A stretch of DNA of 14,428 nt, from positions 1-14,428 of the forward strand of contig CANETG010000044.1 of assembly GCA_947440875.1 (NCBI GenBank). Direction: 5' to 3'. Each line of letters opens with the position of its first letter. Within the stretch, counting starts at the first letter, position 1. The translations under genes and the position numbers were made by a program. The notes under the pieces were generated by a model, which was given only the letters and a program-made list of their open reading frames with translations, did not search any database and was not told the origin of the DNA. The DNA comes from Bacteriovoracaceae bacterium. GTDB lineage: Bacteria > Bdellovibrionota > Bacteriovoracia > Bacteriovoracales > Bacteriovoracaceae. Positions 7,466 to 14,247 of this stretch are shown here, one piece after another.

Positions 7466-8296
7466 ATGAAAAATTTTATCACCTTCGGGCTTCTTCTCGG
7501 CTCATTGTCCGCTTCAGCGCAGTCATACCTTGTGCTAAATAACGGAGTGATGCTAACGACCGATAAGGCCGGTTTCCTGTATGACTTCGGTCACTTCGTT
7601 GTTCCGTACGAGGTGAAAGTCAACGGCGGTCAGTTCCTGGTGGAGAAAAAAACTCTCATCACCATCGATGAGAATGGGTACAAGTACGATAAAGATGAAA
7701 AAGTTGAAAAAATCAAAGGGAAGGGGATTAACTATCTTCTGAACGATGACAAAGAACTCATCACCGTGGCTTCGACCGGATTTTATTACAAGTACGACAA
7801 GGATGATGTCTTTAAGCGTGTTGAGAAATTCGGCGGTAACTTCTTCCTCGCTAAAGATGAGAAGAAGAAGAACACACTCCTCTATACCATAAACTCAGCT
7901 GGTAACTATTTTAACATCGCTCTCCCAGAGCTTAACCCAGGAGAGATTTCAACTGTCGGTGGAACTTATTTCATGACGAGTAAAGGAATCTATTTTACTG
8001 TGAACAAAGACGGCTTCGTGTTCTCTAAGAAAGACGTCCGCGTTGCCGCTGCTAAAAAACTCGGTGGTAACTTCTTAATCGATATATCCAATCAACTCTT
8101 CACAGTGTCTGAGGACGGTGTTCTCGCCAACCCAGTGATGCCGGTGAATCTCGTTCTCAGTAATGTTATTAAGATTGGTTCAAATTATATGCTCGATAGC
8201 GAAGGCAGACTGTTTGTCGTTGATAAGAACGGAAACGTTTTTGAGCGTTCTCTGAATAATCACGATCTTCGAAGCGTAAAAATCATTTCACTCTAG
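7466..8296 (+). CDS. Secreted seven-repeat protein, unknown function (paralogue 1)
   Basis: The 276-residue product has a signal peptide (residues 1-18, SASA before Q19). The mature protein is made almost entirely of seven units of roughly 33-42 residues, each starting G-G/I/S-x-[YF]-hydrophobic and continuing to [LI]-[FY]-T-[VI]-x-x-x-G. Unit starts include GGQFLV, GINYLL, GGNFFL, GGTYFM, GGNFLI and GSNYML. The first unit begins SYLVLNNGVMLTTDKAG and lacks the GG. Seven strand-rich units suggest a beta-propeller or similar beta-repeat fold, but I recognise no named family. The C-terminus DLRSVKIISL is conserved in the paralogue at 8911-9732 and may be the closing strand. GGGAG lies six bases before the ATG. 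The stop codon is part of the Shine-Dalgarno of the next gene. An extracellular or periplasmic binding role is possible but not demonstrated. Confidence 0.82.
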   Translation: MKNFITFGLLLGSLSASAQSYLVLNNGVMLTTDKAGFLYDFGHFVVPYEVKVNGGQFLVEKKTLITIDENGYKYDKDEKVEKIKGKGINYLLNDDKELITVASTGFYYKYDKDDVFKRVEKFGGNFFLAKDEKKKNTLLYTINSAGNYFNIALPELNPGEISTVGGTYFMTSKGIYFTVNKDGFVFSKKDVRVAAAKKLGGNFLIDISNQLFTVSEDGVLANPVMPVNLVLSNVIKIGSNYMLDSEGRLFVVDKNGNVFERSLNNHDLRSVKIISL

Positions 8297-8305
8297 GAGT
8301 TACCC

Positions 8306-8773
8306 ATGAAGTTTCTCATTCTTTCTCTCATGATCGTATCTTCTGCCCACGCCCTGACTATTAAGGAAGGGTCCTATGAATCGGAGCGCTGTTTTGTTGA
8401 AGTGACCAAGACCTCCCAGGGCGGCTCATACGTTGAGATCGCATCGAAGGCCAATGACAATACACTTGAGCGTGAAGTGATGGTTATTGATGCCGCTGGT
8501 GATTTGATCGATGGTCCGGGACTCTGTACCGACGAAGTCACCATGGGAAGAAACTCCCGTTCAAAAATTAGCATCACGACTATCGGATCTAATGGTGTGA
8601 AGTCGACGACGATCAAGTGCGGAGGCCTCGGATATCCTATTACCTTGGAAGCCCAAATCGTGACCAATGCCAAGAGCGAGCTCGTTTCATTCATTGAATC
8701 GAGTGCCACAAAACAACTGCTCCTTAAGAAAACGCGTAAGATGGATTGCGGAAAACTTAAGATGATCAAATAA
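8306..8773 (+). CDS. Small secreted four-cysteine protein, unknown function
   Basis: This 155-residue protein has a signal peptide (about residues 1-16, SAHA before L17). The mature chain has exactly four cysteines (29, 74, 105, 148), an even number that would allow two disulfides after export. The sequence is rich in beta-prone and Thr/Ser residues (SKISITTIGSNGVKSTTIKCGG) and ends with a basic tail (KTRKMDCGKLKMIK). I do not recognise a family. It begins nine bases after the first seven-repeat gene. The TAG stop of that gene merges with the AGGAGTT ribosome-binding site, so the two are co-transcribed and probably coupled. A strong hairpin follows, ending this two-gene unit. No equivalent gene follows the second paralogue. 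Partnership with the repeat protein is inferred from operon structure only. Confidence 0.78.
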   Translation: MKFLILSLMIVSSAHALTIKEGSYESERCFVEVTKTSQGGSYVEIASKANDNTLEREVMVIDAAGDLIDGPGLCTDEVTMGRNSRSKISITTIGSNGVKSTTIKCGGLGYPITLEAQIVTNAKSELVSFIESSATKQLLLKKTRKMDCGKLKMIK

Positions 8774-8794
8774 ACTTCAGCGTCAAATTAAGGA

Positions 8795-8832
8795 AACACA
8801 AGGCCATTCAGGGCCTTGTGTTCTCTTCTTCA
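8795..8832 (+). terminator. Probable rho-independent terminator
   Basis: AACACAAGGCC (8795-8805), a six-base loop and GGCCTTGTGTT (8812-8822) form an 11 bp perfect stem. It is followed by a T-rich but interrupted tail (CTCTTCTTCA). It lies 22 bp after the four-cysteine gene and before the promoter of the second repeat gene. The interrupted T tract makes its efficiency uncertain. Confidence 0.75.
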
Positions 8833-8848
8833 ATTCTAACCGCGGCCG

Positions 8849-8878
8849 CTGGCACTCATCGTAAAATTCAATTATAGT
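8849..8878 (+). promoter_or_regulatory. Candidate promoter of the second seven-repeat secreted protein
   Basis: TATAGT at 8873-8878, within TATAGTCC, is shared with the promoter of the first paralogue. The -35 partner is weak: CTGGCA at 8849-8854 with an 18 nt spacer. Transcription would begin near 8885, giving a leader of about 26 nt with GGGAGTT at 8900-8906, again shared with the first paralogue. Confidence 0.4.
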
Positions 8879-8910
8879 CCCGTCTCCTTTTTCAAACCAG
8901 GGAGTTGGAA

Positions 8911-9732
8911 ATGAAAATAGTCCTTTTGGCAATCCTTGCTACGCTTTCAATCAATGCCTTCGCTCAGAGCTATCTCATCATGGATAACGGTATGGTCATT
9001 ACCACTGACAAATCCGGATTCGTCTTTGATCTGGGCAACTTTGCTTTTCCACAAAAAGTGACCATGAGGGGTGGTCAGTTCTTTGTGGAAGATAATAATG
9101 TGATTGTGACGATCGATGAGAGGGGATCGCTTTTCCGAAAGTATGAAGACATTCCCGATAAGATTCTTGGAAAAGGGATAAACTACTTTGTCTCGGAAGC
9201 GGGAGAGCTCTACACCATCGATTCGCAGGGAATAGTTCATATCACCACGAGCGATGCCTACAAACTCGCGGGTGGATTTGGTGGGAACTATTTCATGACA
9301 AGTGCTGGTGAACTTTTTTCGGTCACCAAAGATGGAATGCCTAAAAAAGTTGAGACAGAAGGGCTCGTAAACCTCCGCGACGTCGTTGCTTTTGGTGGAC
9401 GTTACTTCATGACGAAGCGTGGAGTCGTTTACACGATATCGGATGAAGGAAATCTCAATTCTAGAGCTGATGTCCGAGTAGGTGTTCTTCAGAAACGTGG
9501 CGGGAATTTCTTCACCGATTCTGCCAATTTTATTTTCACCGTCGCTGCAAACGGTGAGCTTATGATCCCTGCCCTTCCCATAGGATTCAAAATGATGAAC
9601 ATCACAAAAACGGGAACTAATTACTTCCTGGATCTAAACGGGAAGATGTTCACCGTGACTGATCATGGGGAAGTCTACGAGCGTGTCGTTGAGGGACTCG
9701 ACATGAGGAATGTTCGGATTATCTCGCTTTAG
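8911..9732 (+). CDS. Secreted seven-repeat protein, unknown function (paralogue 2)
   Basis: The 273-residue product is homologous along its full length to the one encoded at 7466-8296. It has a signal peptide (residues 1-18, NAFA before Q19), then SYLIMDNGMVITTDKSGFVFD, then six GG/GI/GT-led units (GGQFFV, GINYFV, GGNYFM, GGRYFM, GGNFFT, GTNYFL). It ends DMRNVRIISL, matching DLRSVKIISL. Corresponding units of the two proteins resemble each other more than neighbouring units do, so the whole gene duplicated after the repeats formed. The ATG at 8911 is preferred over an in-frame TTG two codons earlier, because GGGAG lies six bases upstream and the paralogue starts at the matching residue. Its TAG stop abuts the stop of the opposite-strand gene with no spacer. 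Function unknown; probably an exported beta-repeat protein. Confidence 0.82.
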   Translation: MKIVLLAILATLSINAFAQSYLIMDNGMVITTDKSGFVFDLGNFAFPQKVTMRGGQFFVEDNNVIVTIDERGSLFRKYEDIPDKILGKGINYFVSEAGELYTIDSQGIVHITTSDAYKLAGGFGGNYFMTSAGELFSVTKDGMPKKVETEGLVNLRDVVAFGGRYFMTKRGVVYTISDEGNLNSRADVRVGVLQKRGGNFFTDSANFIFTVAANGELMIPALPIGFKMMNITKTGTNYFLDLNGKMFTVTDHGEVYERVVEGLDMRNVRIISL

Positions 9733-10104
9733 TTACCTAAAGACGTGAAAGTGGGAGAGGAGTTTTTCAGGGATTATTTTAAGGAATGCTTCTCGTCCCT
9801 CGACGTCATCCACGATGAGAACTTTATCTTCTCCATTCATGTCCTTTTCAAGGAGTGAGAAGAAACTTGTAAGCTCTGTCTTCTTTAACTCTTTCATCGT
9901 CGCGAAGACGTAAATCTTACGATTGAAATTTTGCCCTATGAGAAGAGACGTTTGATTAGTTTTATTTTTTTCAGTAGCGGTGAGGAGACCGTTTAAAAGA
10001 TAATCGATCGCTAGGTAGTGATCAGATTGAGACGAGATGACTTCGGGACGAAGCCACACTATTCCTTTCGTCAGCGGAGTGACTTCGCGGATGAGATCAC
10101 TCAT
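9733..10104 (-). CDS. Conserved-looking unknown protein in the nrdR-nusB operon
   Basis: This is a 123-residue cytoplasmic protein without signal peptide or membrane segment. The sequence looks alpha/beta: a strand-like TSLLIGQNF, RKIYVFATM, then the acidic helix ELKKTELTSFFSLLEKDMNG, the strand KVLIVDDV (94-101) and a C-terminal helix/strand ending HFHVFR. I recognise no family. It overlaps the end of nusB by eight bases (ATGAGTGA), so it is translated with nusB as the last gene of the nrdR-nusB transcript. Its stop codon directly touches that of the convergent secreted repeat gene, and there is no room for a conventional terminator. The neighbourhood hints at a housekeeping role in transcription or nucleotide metabolism, but that is only context. 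It could be a lineage-specific addition. Confidence 0.72.
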   Translation of the reverse strand: MSDLIREVTPLTKGIVWLRPEVISSQSDHYLAIDYLLNGLLTATEKNKTNQTSLLIGQNFNRKIYVFATMKELKKTELTSFFSLLEKDMNGEDKVLIVDDVEGREAFLKIIPEKLLSHFHVFR

Positions 10105-10555
10105 GACGATTGAGTTCCTGTTTCATCACTGAGTCTAAAATTCCATTGAGAAAAGAGGCGGATTCTTTGGTTGAATATTTCTTACCGAGCTCAATGGCTT
10201 CGTTGATCACAACTTTCGCGGGAACATCAGGCGTGTGCTTGAGCTCATAGATCGCGAGGATGAAGATGGTGTGTTCAATTTTCGAGATGCGGGAGAGCTT
10301 CCAGTTCTTCAGATACTTCACCAGAATGGTTTCCAGGTCTTCGTGAGTCTTGAGTATTCCTTTCACGGTAGAGGCGACGTAGGCCTGGCCCTCAGTCGGA
10401 AGAGTTTTTCCGAGAGTTTCTTTAAATTCCTGAATACGATCAAAGAGGTCGTCTTTTTCGAGACTCTTTTTGAGGTCTTGAAACGCTGGGAGTTGAAAGT
10501 GATATAAAAATTGCAAGCAAAATTCGCGTGCCTCAGATTTGGGACTAGTACTCAC
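10097..10555 (-). CDS. nusB: Transcription antitermination factor NusB
   Basis: NusB binds boxA RNA with NusE (ribosomal protein S10) and supports antitermination in rRNA operons. The 152-residue product has the all-helical NusB pattern. It shows AREFCLQFLYHFQ near the N-terminus (9-21), a middle block KNWKLSRISKIEHTIFILAIYEL, and the highly conserved VVINEAIELGKKYSTKESASFLNGILDSV (115-143). Length is normal for the family. Translation starts with GTG at 10555, preceded by AAGGAAG at good spacing. This start overlaps the end of nrdR by 11 bases, while its own end overlaps the unknown 123-residue gene. The nrdR-nusB order is common in bacteria, often with riboflavin genes between, but none are present here. 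Confidence 0.95.
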   Translation of the reverse strand: MSTSPKSEAREFCLQFLYHFQLPAFQDLKKSLEKDDLFDRIQEFKETLGKTLPTEGQAYVASTVKGILKTHEDLETILVKYLKNWKLSRISKIEHTIFILAIYELKHTPDVPAKVVINEAIELGKKYSTKESASFLNGILDSVMKQELNRHE

Positions 10556-11042
10556 GGTTGTCTTCCTTCACGGTCGGATGAATTTTAAATTGATTATGCT
10601 CATCGTGCTTAAGTTCATTCACGAATTCTTCAACGTCCTGAAACTTACGATAAACTGATGCGAAGCGGATGTACGCAACTGGATCAAGGTGACGAAGATG
10701 CATCATCACGAGATTGCCGATGTCGGAAGTCTGGACTTCTTTGTCGGAGATATCAAGGATAGAGCGTTCGATATTTTGGATGATGCGATCGACTTGAGCG
10801 GTAGAAATATTTCTTTTTTCGCACGCTTTATCGATGCCGACTTGGATTTTTTCCTGACGATACGGTTCACGTCTTCCATCACGCTTCATCACCATAGGCA
10901 TGGAGAGTTCGACGGTTTCAAAAGTAGTGAAACGCTTCTGGCAAGTGTCGCACTTTCTGCGACGTCTGATCGTGGAGGCCTCATCGAGATTTCGTGAATC
11001 GAGAACTTTAGTGTCAGCAGCTGAGCAGTAAGGGCATTTCAT
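10545..11042 (-). CDS. nrdR: Transcriptional repressor NrdR
   Basis: NrdR is a zinc-ribbon/ATP-cone repressor that senses (d)ATP and turns down ribonucleotide reductase genes. The N-terminal zinc ribbon is complete: CPYC (C3, C6), then RRRRKCDTCQKRFTTFE (C31, C34). The ATP-cone domain runs from about residue 48 (MVMKRDGRREPYRQEKI) to about 140, ending in the conserved VAYIRFASVYRKF. The 165-residue product has a C-terminal extension of roughly 15 residues (HNQFKIHPTVKEDNREY). A weak AGGT precedes the ATG. A sequence closely matching the NrdR box lies 10-25 bp upstream, with a weaker partner 21 bp further, so autoregulation is likely. It is the first gene of a three-gene overlapping operon with nusB. 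Confidence 0.96.
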   Translation of the reverse strand: MKCPYCSAADTKVLDSRNLDEASTIRRRRKCDTCQKRFTTFETVELSMPMVMKRDGRREPYRQEKIQVGIDKACEKRNISTAQVDRIIQNIERSILDISDKEVQTSDIGNLVMMHLRHLDPVAYIRFASVYRKFQDVEEFVNELKHDEHNQFKIHPTVKEDNREY

Positions 11043-11051
11043 GGTGTACCT

Positions 11052-11088
11052 ATACTAGATATAGTGGTTAGTACCCCATATCTACCAT
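11052..11088 (-). promoter_or_regulatory. Candidate tandem NrdR boxes upstream of nrdR
   Basis: On the minus strand, CCACTATATCTAGTAT (11067-11052) matches the published NrdR-box consensus acaCwAtATaTwGtgt at 13 of 16 positions, including most of the conserved core CwAtATaTwG. A second, weaker 16-mer, ATGGTAGATATGGGGT (11088-11073), matches about 10 of 16. The two are exactly 21 bp apart, two helical turns, and paired sites at helical spacing are typical for NrdR. The stronger box overlaps -10-like sequence and ends ten bases before the ATG, well placed for repression. Confidence 0.6.
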
Positions 11089-11148
11089 CTCACCCACAAG
11101 TAATAAAGCTAAATAGCTGAAAGCTAATGCTTTTACCAGACCGACTAA

Positions 11149-11397
11149 CTACTTCTTTTTGTTAGCACAGTTGCCGTCAGTCCAAGTCTTAGCTCCGTGG
11201 CATTCGGCTTCACAGGAGTTTCCATAATTTCTTCCGTCCGCACAAACAGGCATGAAAATTTTCATGCACTGGCAGGGTCTTACGGTATAGGGGCTCACTT
11301 GTTTGACATCACTGTCTGTCGCTGAACTCACAGGAAGCTGTGCTTTTTTTTCTGGTATCGAGCACGCAACTAAAACGAGAAGGAGAATGAATTTCAT
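11149..11397 (-). CDS. Kazal-domain lipoprotein (putative protease inhibitor)
   Basis: The 82-residue product begins with a short signal and a lipobox L9-V-A-C12, so the mature protein should be lipidated at Cys12 and membrane-anchored. After a flexible Ser/Thr/Pro-rich stretch (about 13-40), residues 42-77 carry six cysteines (42, 44, 52, 62, 66, 77) in a Kazal-like order. The core is PVCADGRNYGNSCEAECHG, with the conserved Tyr58. Kazal domains form three disulfides and often inhibit serine proteases, although many bacterial ones are untested. The ATG lies nine bases after the glyA stop, with AAAGGA in the gap, so it is probably transcribed with glyA. A role in protecting the envelope from self- or prey-derived proteases is a speculative inference. 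The 106 bp after it shows no convincing terminator. Confidence 0.83.
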   Translation of the reverse strand: MKFILLLVLVACSIPEKKAQLPVSSATDSDVKQVSPYTVRPCQCMKIFMPVCADGRNYGNSCEAECHGAKTWTDGNCANKKK

Positions 11398-11406
11398 AAA
11401 GTCCTT

Positions 11407-12648
11407 TTATCCGTAGACTGGGAAATTCTGACAAAGTTCCATCACGTTATTCTTCACTTCTTTCAAAACTTTTTCGTCCGTGTGATTTTTGAGAGCTCTT
11501 ACAATTAATTCACCCATGATCTTCGTTTCATTTTCTTTGAACCCACGAGTGGTGACAGCAGGTGTTCCCAAGCGAATACCAGAGGTCACGAAGGGTGAGC
11601 GCTTATCATTCGGAACCATGTTTTTATTGCAAGTGATCGCGACTCTTTCGAGGATTTCGCCGGCTTCTTTTCCGGACATATTGACCGAATCTGTTTTGAC
11701 TAGGATGAGATGATTATCCGTACCGCCAGAGACGAGATCGATGCCGTTATCCATCATGGTTTTCGCGAGAACTTTGGCATTCTTAACAACTTGCTCTTGA
11801 TAAGTTTTGAACGACGGCTCAAGTGCCTCACGGAAGGCAACCGCTTTGGCACCAATGACGTGCTCGAGAGGTCCTCCTTGAGTCCCAGGAAAAATGAGTG
11901 AGTTGAATTTTTTTCCAAGCTCCTCAGAGTTAGAAAGAATGATTCCTCCACGGGGTCCACGAAGAGTTTTATGAGTCGTGGAAGTCACAACGTCGGCCAG
12001 TCCCATAGGAGTTGGATGAACGCCTGCTGCAACTAGCCCAGAAATGTGGGCCATATCCACCATAAAAACAGCGTCGATTGATTTTGCAATCTGAGCGAAC
12101 TTTTCAAAATCAATGATTCGTGGATAGGCAGAGGCACCCGCGATAATCATGCGAGGTCGTTCTTTTTTCGCGAGCTCTTCAACTTTATTGTAATCGATGG
12201 TTTCAGTTTTTTCTTCTAGCCCGTAATGAAAAGCTTTGTAGAGTTTTCCGGAAAAATTCACAGAAGAGCCGTGAGTGAGGTGACCACCTTGCGCGAGATC
12301 CATTCCGATAAATGAATCTCCGTGATTCATCATCGCCATGTAAACGGCAAGGTTCGCACCGGACCCCGAGTGTGGTTGAACGTTAGCGTAGCTCGCATTA
12401 TATAATTTTTTTAGGCGATCGATGGCAAGTTGCTCGATCTCATCAATAAATTCGCAACCATTGTAATAGCGCTTCTTCGGATACCCTTCGGCGTATTTAT
12501 TAGTCAGACATGAACCCTGAGCTTCCATCACTGCTCTGGAGCAGTAGTTTTCCGAGGCAATCAGTTCGAGCCCCATTTCCTGTCTTTCTTGTTCGAGTTG
12601 GATGAACTTGAAGACTTCGGGGTCAACGGCGGAGAGGTGCTTAAACAT
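11407..12648 (-). CDS. glyA: Serine hydroxymethyltransferase
   Basis: This cytoplasmic PLP enzyme interconverts serine + tetrahydrofolate with glycine + 5,10-methylene-tetrahydrofolate, supplying one-carbon units for purines, thymidylate and methionine. The 413-residue length equals the usual bacterial size. Clear motifs are ELIASENYCSRAV and the YAEGYPKKRYYNGCEFID substrate-loop block near the N-terminus. NVQPHSGSGANLAVY, MVDMAHISGLVAAG, and the PLP-lysine motif STTHKTLRGPRGG (Lys227) follow. The downstream SLIFPGTQGGPLEH and GTPAVTTRGF blocks are intact. AAGGAG lies six bases before the ATG at 12648. The gene is divergent from the xanthine dehydrogenase genes and is followed closely by the Kazal lipoprotein gene. 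Motif conservation makes the identification secure. Confidence 0.98.
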   Translation of the reverse strand: MFKHLSAVDPEVFKFIQLEQERQEMGLELIASENYCSRAVMEAQGSCLTNKYAEGYPKKRYYNGCEFIDEIEQLAIDRLKKLYNASYANVQPHSGSGANLAVYMAMMNHGDSFIGMDLAQGGHLTHGSSVNFSGKLYKAFHYGLEEKTETIDYNKVEELAKKERPRMIIAGASAYPRIIDFEKFAQIAKSIDAVFMVDMAHISGLVAAGVHPTPMGLADVVTSTTHKTLRGPRGGIILSNSEELGKKFNSLIFPGTQGGPLEHVIGAKAVAFREALEPSFKTYQEQVVKNAKVLAKTMMDNGIDLVSGGTDNHLILVKTDSVNMSGKEAGEILERVAITCNKNMVPNDKRSPFVTSGIRLGTPAVTTRGFKENETKIMGELIVRALKNHTDEKVLKEVKNNVMELCQNFPVYG

Positions 12649-12756
12649 GAATGACTCCTTGGGTTTCCTTATTTTACGAAGGTCCAGGGGAAGTGCCTAT
12701 CGAAATGAGGTTGTCGCTATGTGTAAACCGCTCAGTTATTCTTTGGACAATCTCTC

Positions 12757-12786
12757 TTTACCCCTCTGGGCAGGGCTTGATATAAA
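12757..12786 (+). promoter_or_regulatory. Candidate promoter of xdhA, positioned for a leaderless transcript
   Basis: TTTACC (12757-12762, 4 of 6) and TATAAA (12781-12786, 5 of 6) are separated by 18 nt. The -10 element ends six bases before the xdhA ATG at 12793, so initiation at the usual distance would fall on or next to the ATG itself. No Shine-Dalgarno at normal spacing is seen; the only AGG-like bases touch the ATG. Confidence 0.4.
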
Positions 12787-12792
12787 TTCAGG

Positions 12793-14247
12793 ATGAGAAA
12801 TAGCATTATATTGTTCGTCAACGGCGAGCGTGAAGTTCTGTCGCCTGAAAATTCCTTCATGACTGTCGCCGAATATCTTCGGTACAAAAAAGGTCTCACC
12901 GGTACCAAAGTCGTTTGCGCCGAAGGCGACTGTGGTGCCTGCACCATTCTTGTCTCGCGTATGCGGGACGGGAAGCTCGGTCCTTATCGGACGATGAATT
13001 CTTGCATCTCATTTATGTATCTTCTCGACCAGGCCCATCTCATTACGGTGGAAGGACTAAGAAAAAATAATGAACTGCATCCGGTGCAGAAAGCGATGGT
13101 GGAAAATCATGCCGCTCAATGCGGATATTGTACTCCCGGATTTATTTGCGCCATGGCGTCTCTTACGGATGACGCCAAAAAAGAAAATTTTCCTCTCGAA
13201 GAAAAACGCGTAAAAAATTACCTCACCGGAAATCTCTGCAGGTGCACAGGCTACGATTCCATTATTAAGTCAGGGTGTTCGGTGAATCTCGCCGCGACTC
13301 CCGAGCTGGCTTCATTTTATGACGATGAACATATCACCCAAGACCTTGCGAAGCTCTCGGGTAGTGTCCGAGTCACTCACGGAAATAATTCGATTTTTTT
13401 ACCGGCAACGGTGGATGAAGCTGTCCAGGAGAAAAAAGAAAGATCTCCTCGCCTCGCCGGAGGTGCCACTGATCTTGGTGTCGTTTACAATAAAGGAAAA
13501 TTGAAGCTGAACGATGTCATGTCCATGAACAACATCACTTCACTCTTCACGGTGGAAGAATCAGCAACCCACTTGATCATCGGTGCCAGAGCTTCTTATC
13601 ACGAAGTGGAAAAGAAGACCGCCAAACTCTTTCCGGACTTTTCTCGGAACCTCCATTTGTTCGCGTCTCCCCAAATTAAAAATACTGCGTCTCTGGTCGG
13701 AAATCTCGTCAACGCTTCTCCCATTGCCGATACCATTCCCTTTCTTCGAGTCGTCGAGGCGGAAGTCGTCCTGAGAAGTGCCAGTGGCGAAAGAAGCCTC
13801 AATGTGAATTCATTCATCAAGGGTGGTTATAAAGAACTCGATCTTCGTCCTGACGAAATCGTGACTCACGTCCGTCTTCCCAAAACGAATCACCTCTTTA
13901 AAATCTATAAAATTTCTTCGCGGCGAGACCTTGATATTTCAACAGTCACCATGGCCGCGAGATACAAACTAAACGGAAATATTCTTGAGGAGTTTTCCCT
14001 GGCCCTTGGCGGAGTGGGACCATCTGTTCTTCGAATGAATCAGATTGAATCAAAAGCCATAGGTCAGCATTTCGATCAAGCCCTTTTCAAGCGTCTCGCA
14101 CTCGAAGTGAAGAATTCCATTAAACCACTTTCTGATGTTCGTGGAAGTACGGATTTCCGTCTGACTCTTTGTCATAATCTGATGCTTAAGTTTTGTGATG
14201 AGGTCATGGTTGAGAACAAGTTCTCTTTCCAGGAGATTTCACTATGA
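12793..14247 (+). CDS. xdhA: Xanthine dehydrogenase, iron-sulfur/FAD subunit
   Basis: This small subunit of a molybdenum hydroxylase carries electrons from the Mo site in XdhB through two 2Fe-2S clusters to FAD and NAD+. The plant-type ferredoxin domain (1-75) has C42, C47, C50 in CAEGDCGACT, and C71. The second helical cluster domain has C110, C113 (AQCGYCTPGF) and C149, C151 (NLCRCTGYDS). The FAD domain (about 195-370) shows RLAGGATDLGV and SLVGNLVNASPIADTIPFL. The C-terminal domain includes RRDLDISTVTMAARYKL. At 484 residues it matches the XdhA type in which Fe-S and FAD domains are fused. The stop shares ATGA with xdhB. Xanthine as substrate is the most likely reading for this architecture, since the FAD subunit and gene order fit the XdhA-XdhB type, but related hydroxylases cannot be fully excluded. 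Confidence 0.93.
   Translation: MRNSIILFVNGEREVLSPENSFMTVAEYLRYKKGLTGTKVVCAEGDCGACTILVSRMRDGKLGPYRTMNSCISFMYLLDQAHLITVEGLRKNNELHPVQKAMVENHAAQCGYCTPGFICAMASLTDDAKKENFPLEEKRVKNYLTGNLCRCTGYDSIIKSGCSVNLAATPELASFYDDEHITQDLAKLSGSVRVTHGNNSIFLPATVDEAVQEKKERSPRLAGGATDLGVVYNKGKLKLNDVMSMNNITSLFTVEESATHLIIGARASYHEVEKKTAKLFPDFSRNLHLFASPQIKNTASLVGNLVNASPIADTIPFLRVVEAEVVLRSASGERSLNVNSFIKGGYKELDLRPDEIVTHVRLPKTNHLFKIYKISSRRDLDISTVTMAARYKLNGNILEEFSLALGGVGPSVLRMNQIESKAIGQHFDQALFKRLALEVKNSIKPLSDVRGSTDFRLTLCHNLMLKFCDEVMVENKFSFQEISL

Noticed and set aside
11114..11140. Hairpin TAGCT-GAA-AGCTA after the Kazal gene, considered as terminator
   Set aside because: The stem is only five A/T-rich base pairs and no clean T-run follows in the direction of transcription.
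12649..12792. Riboswitch or strong promoter upstream of glyA
   Set aside because: I saw no conserved riboswitch-like structure. TAAAAT occurs on the minus strand, but no acceptable -35 partner was found at the right distance.
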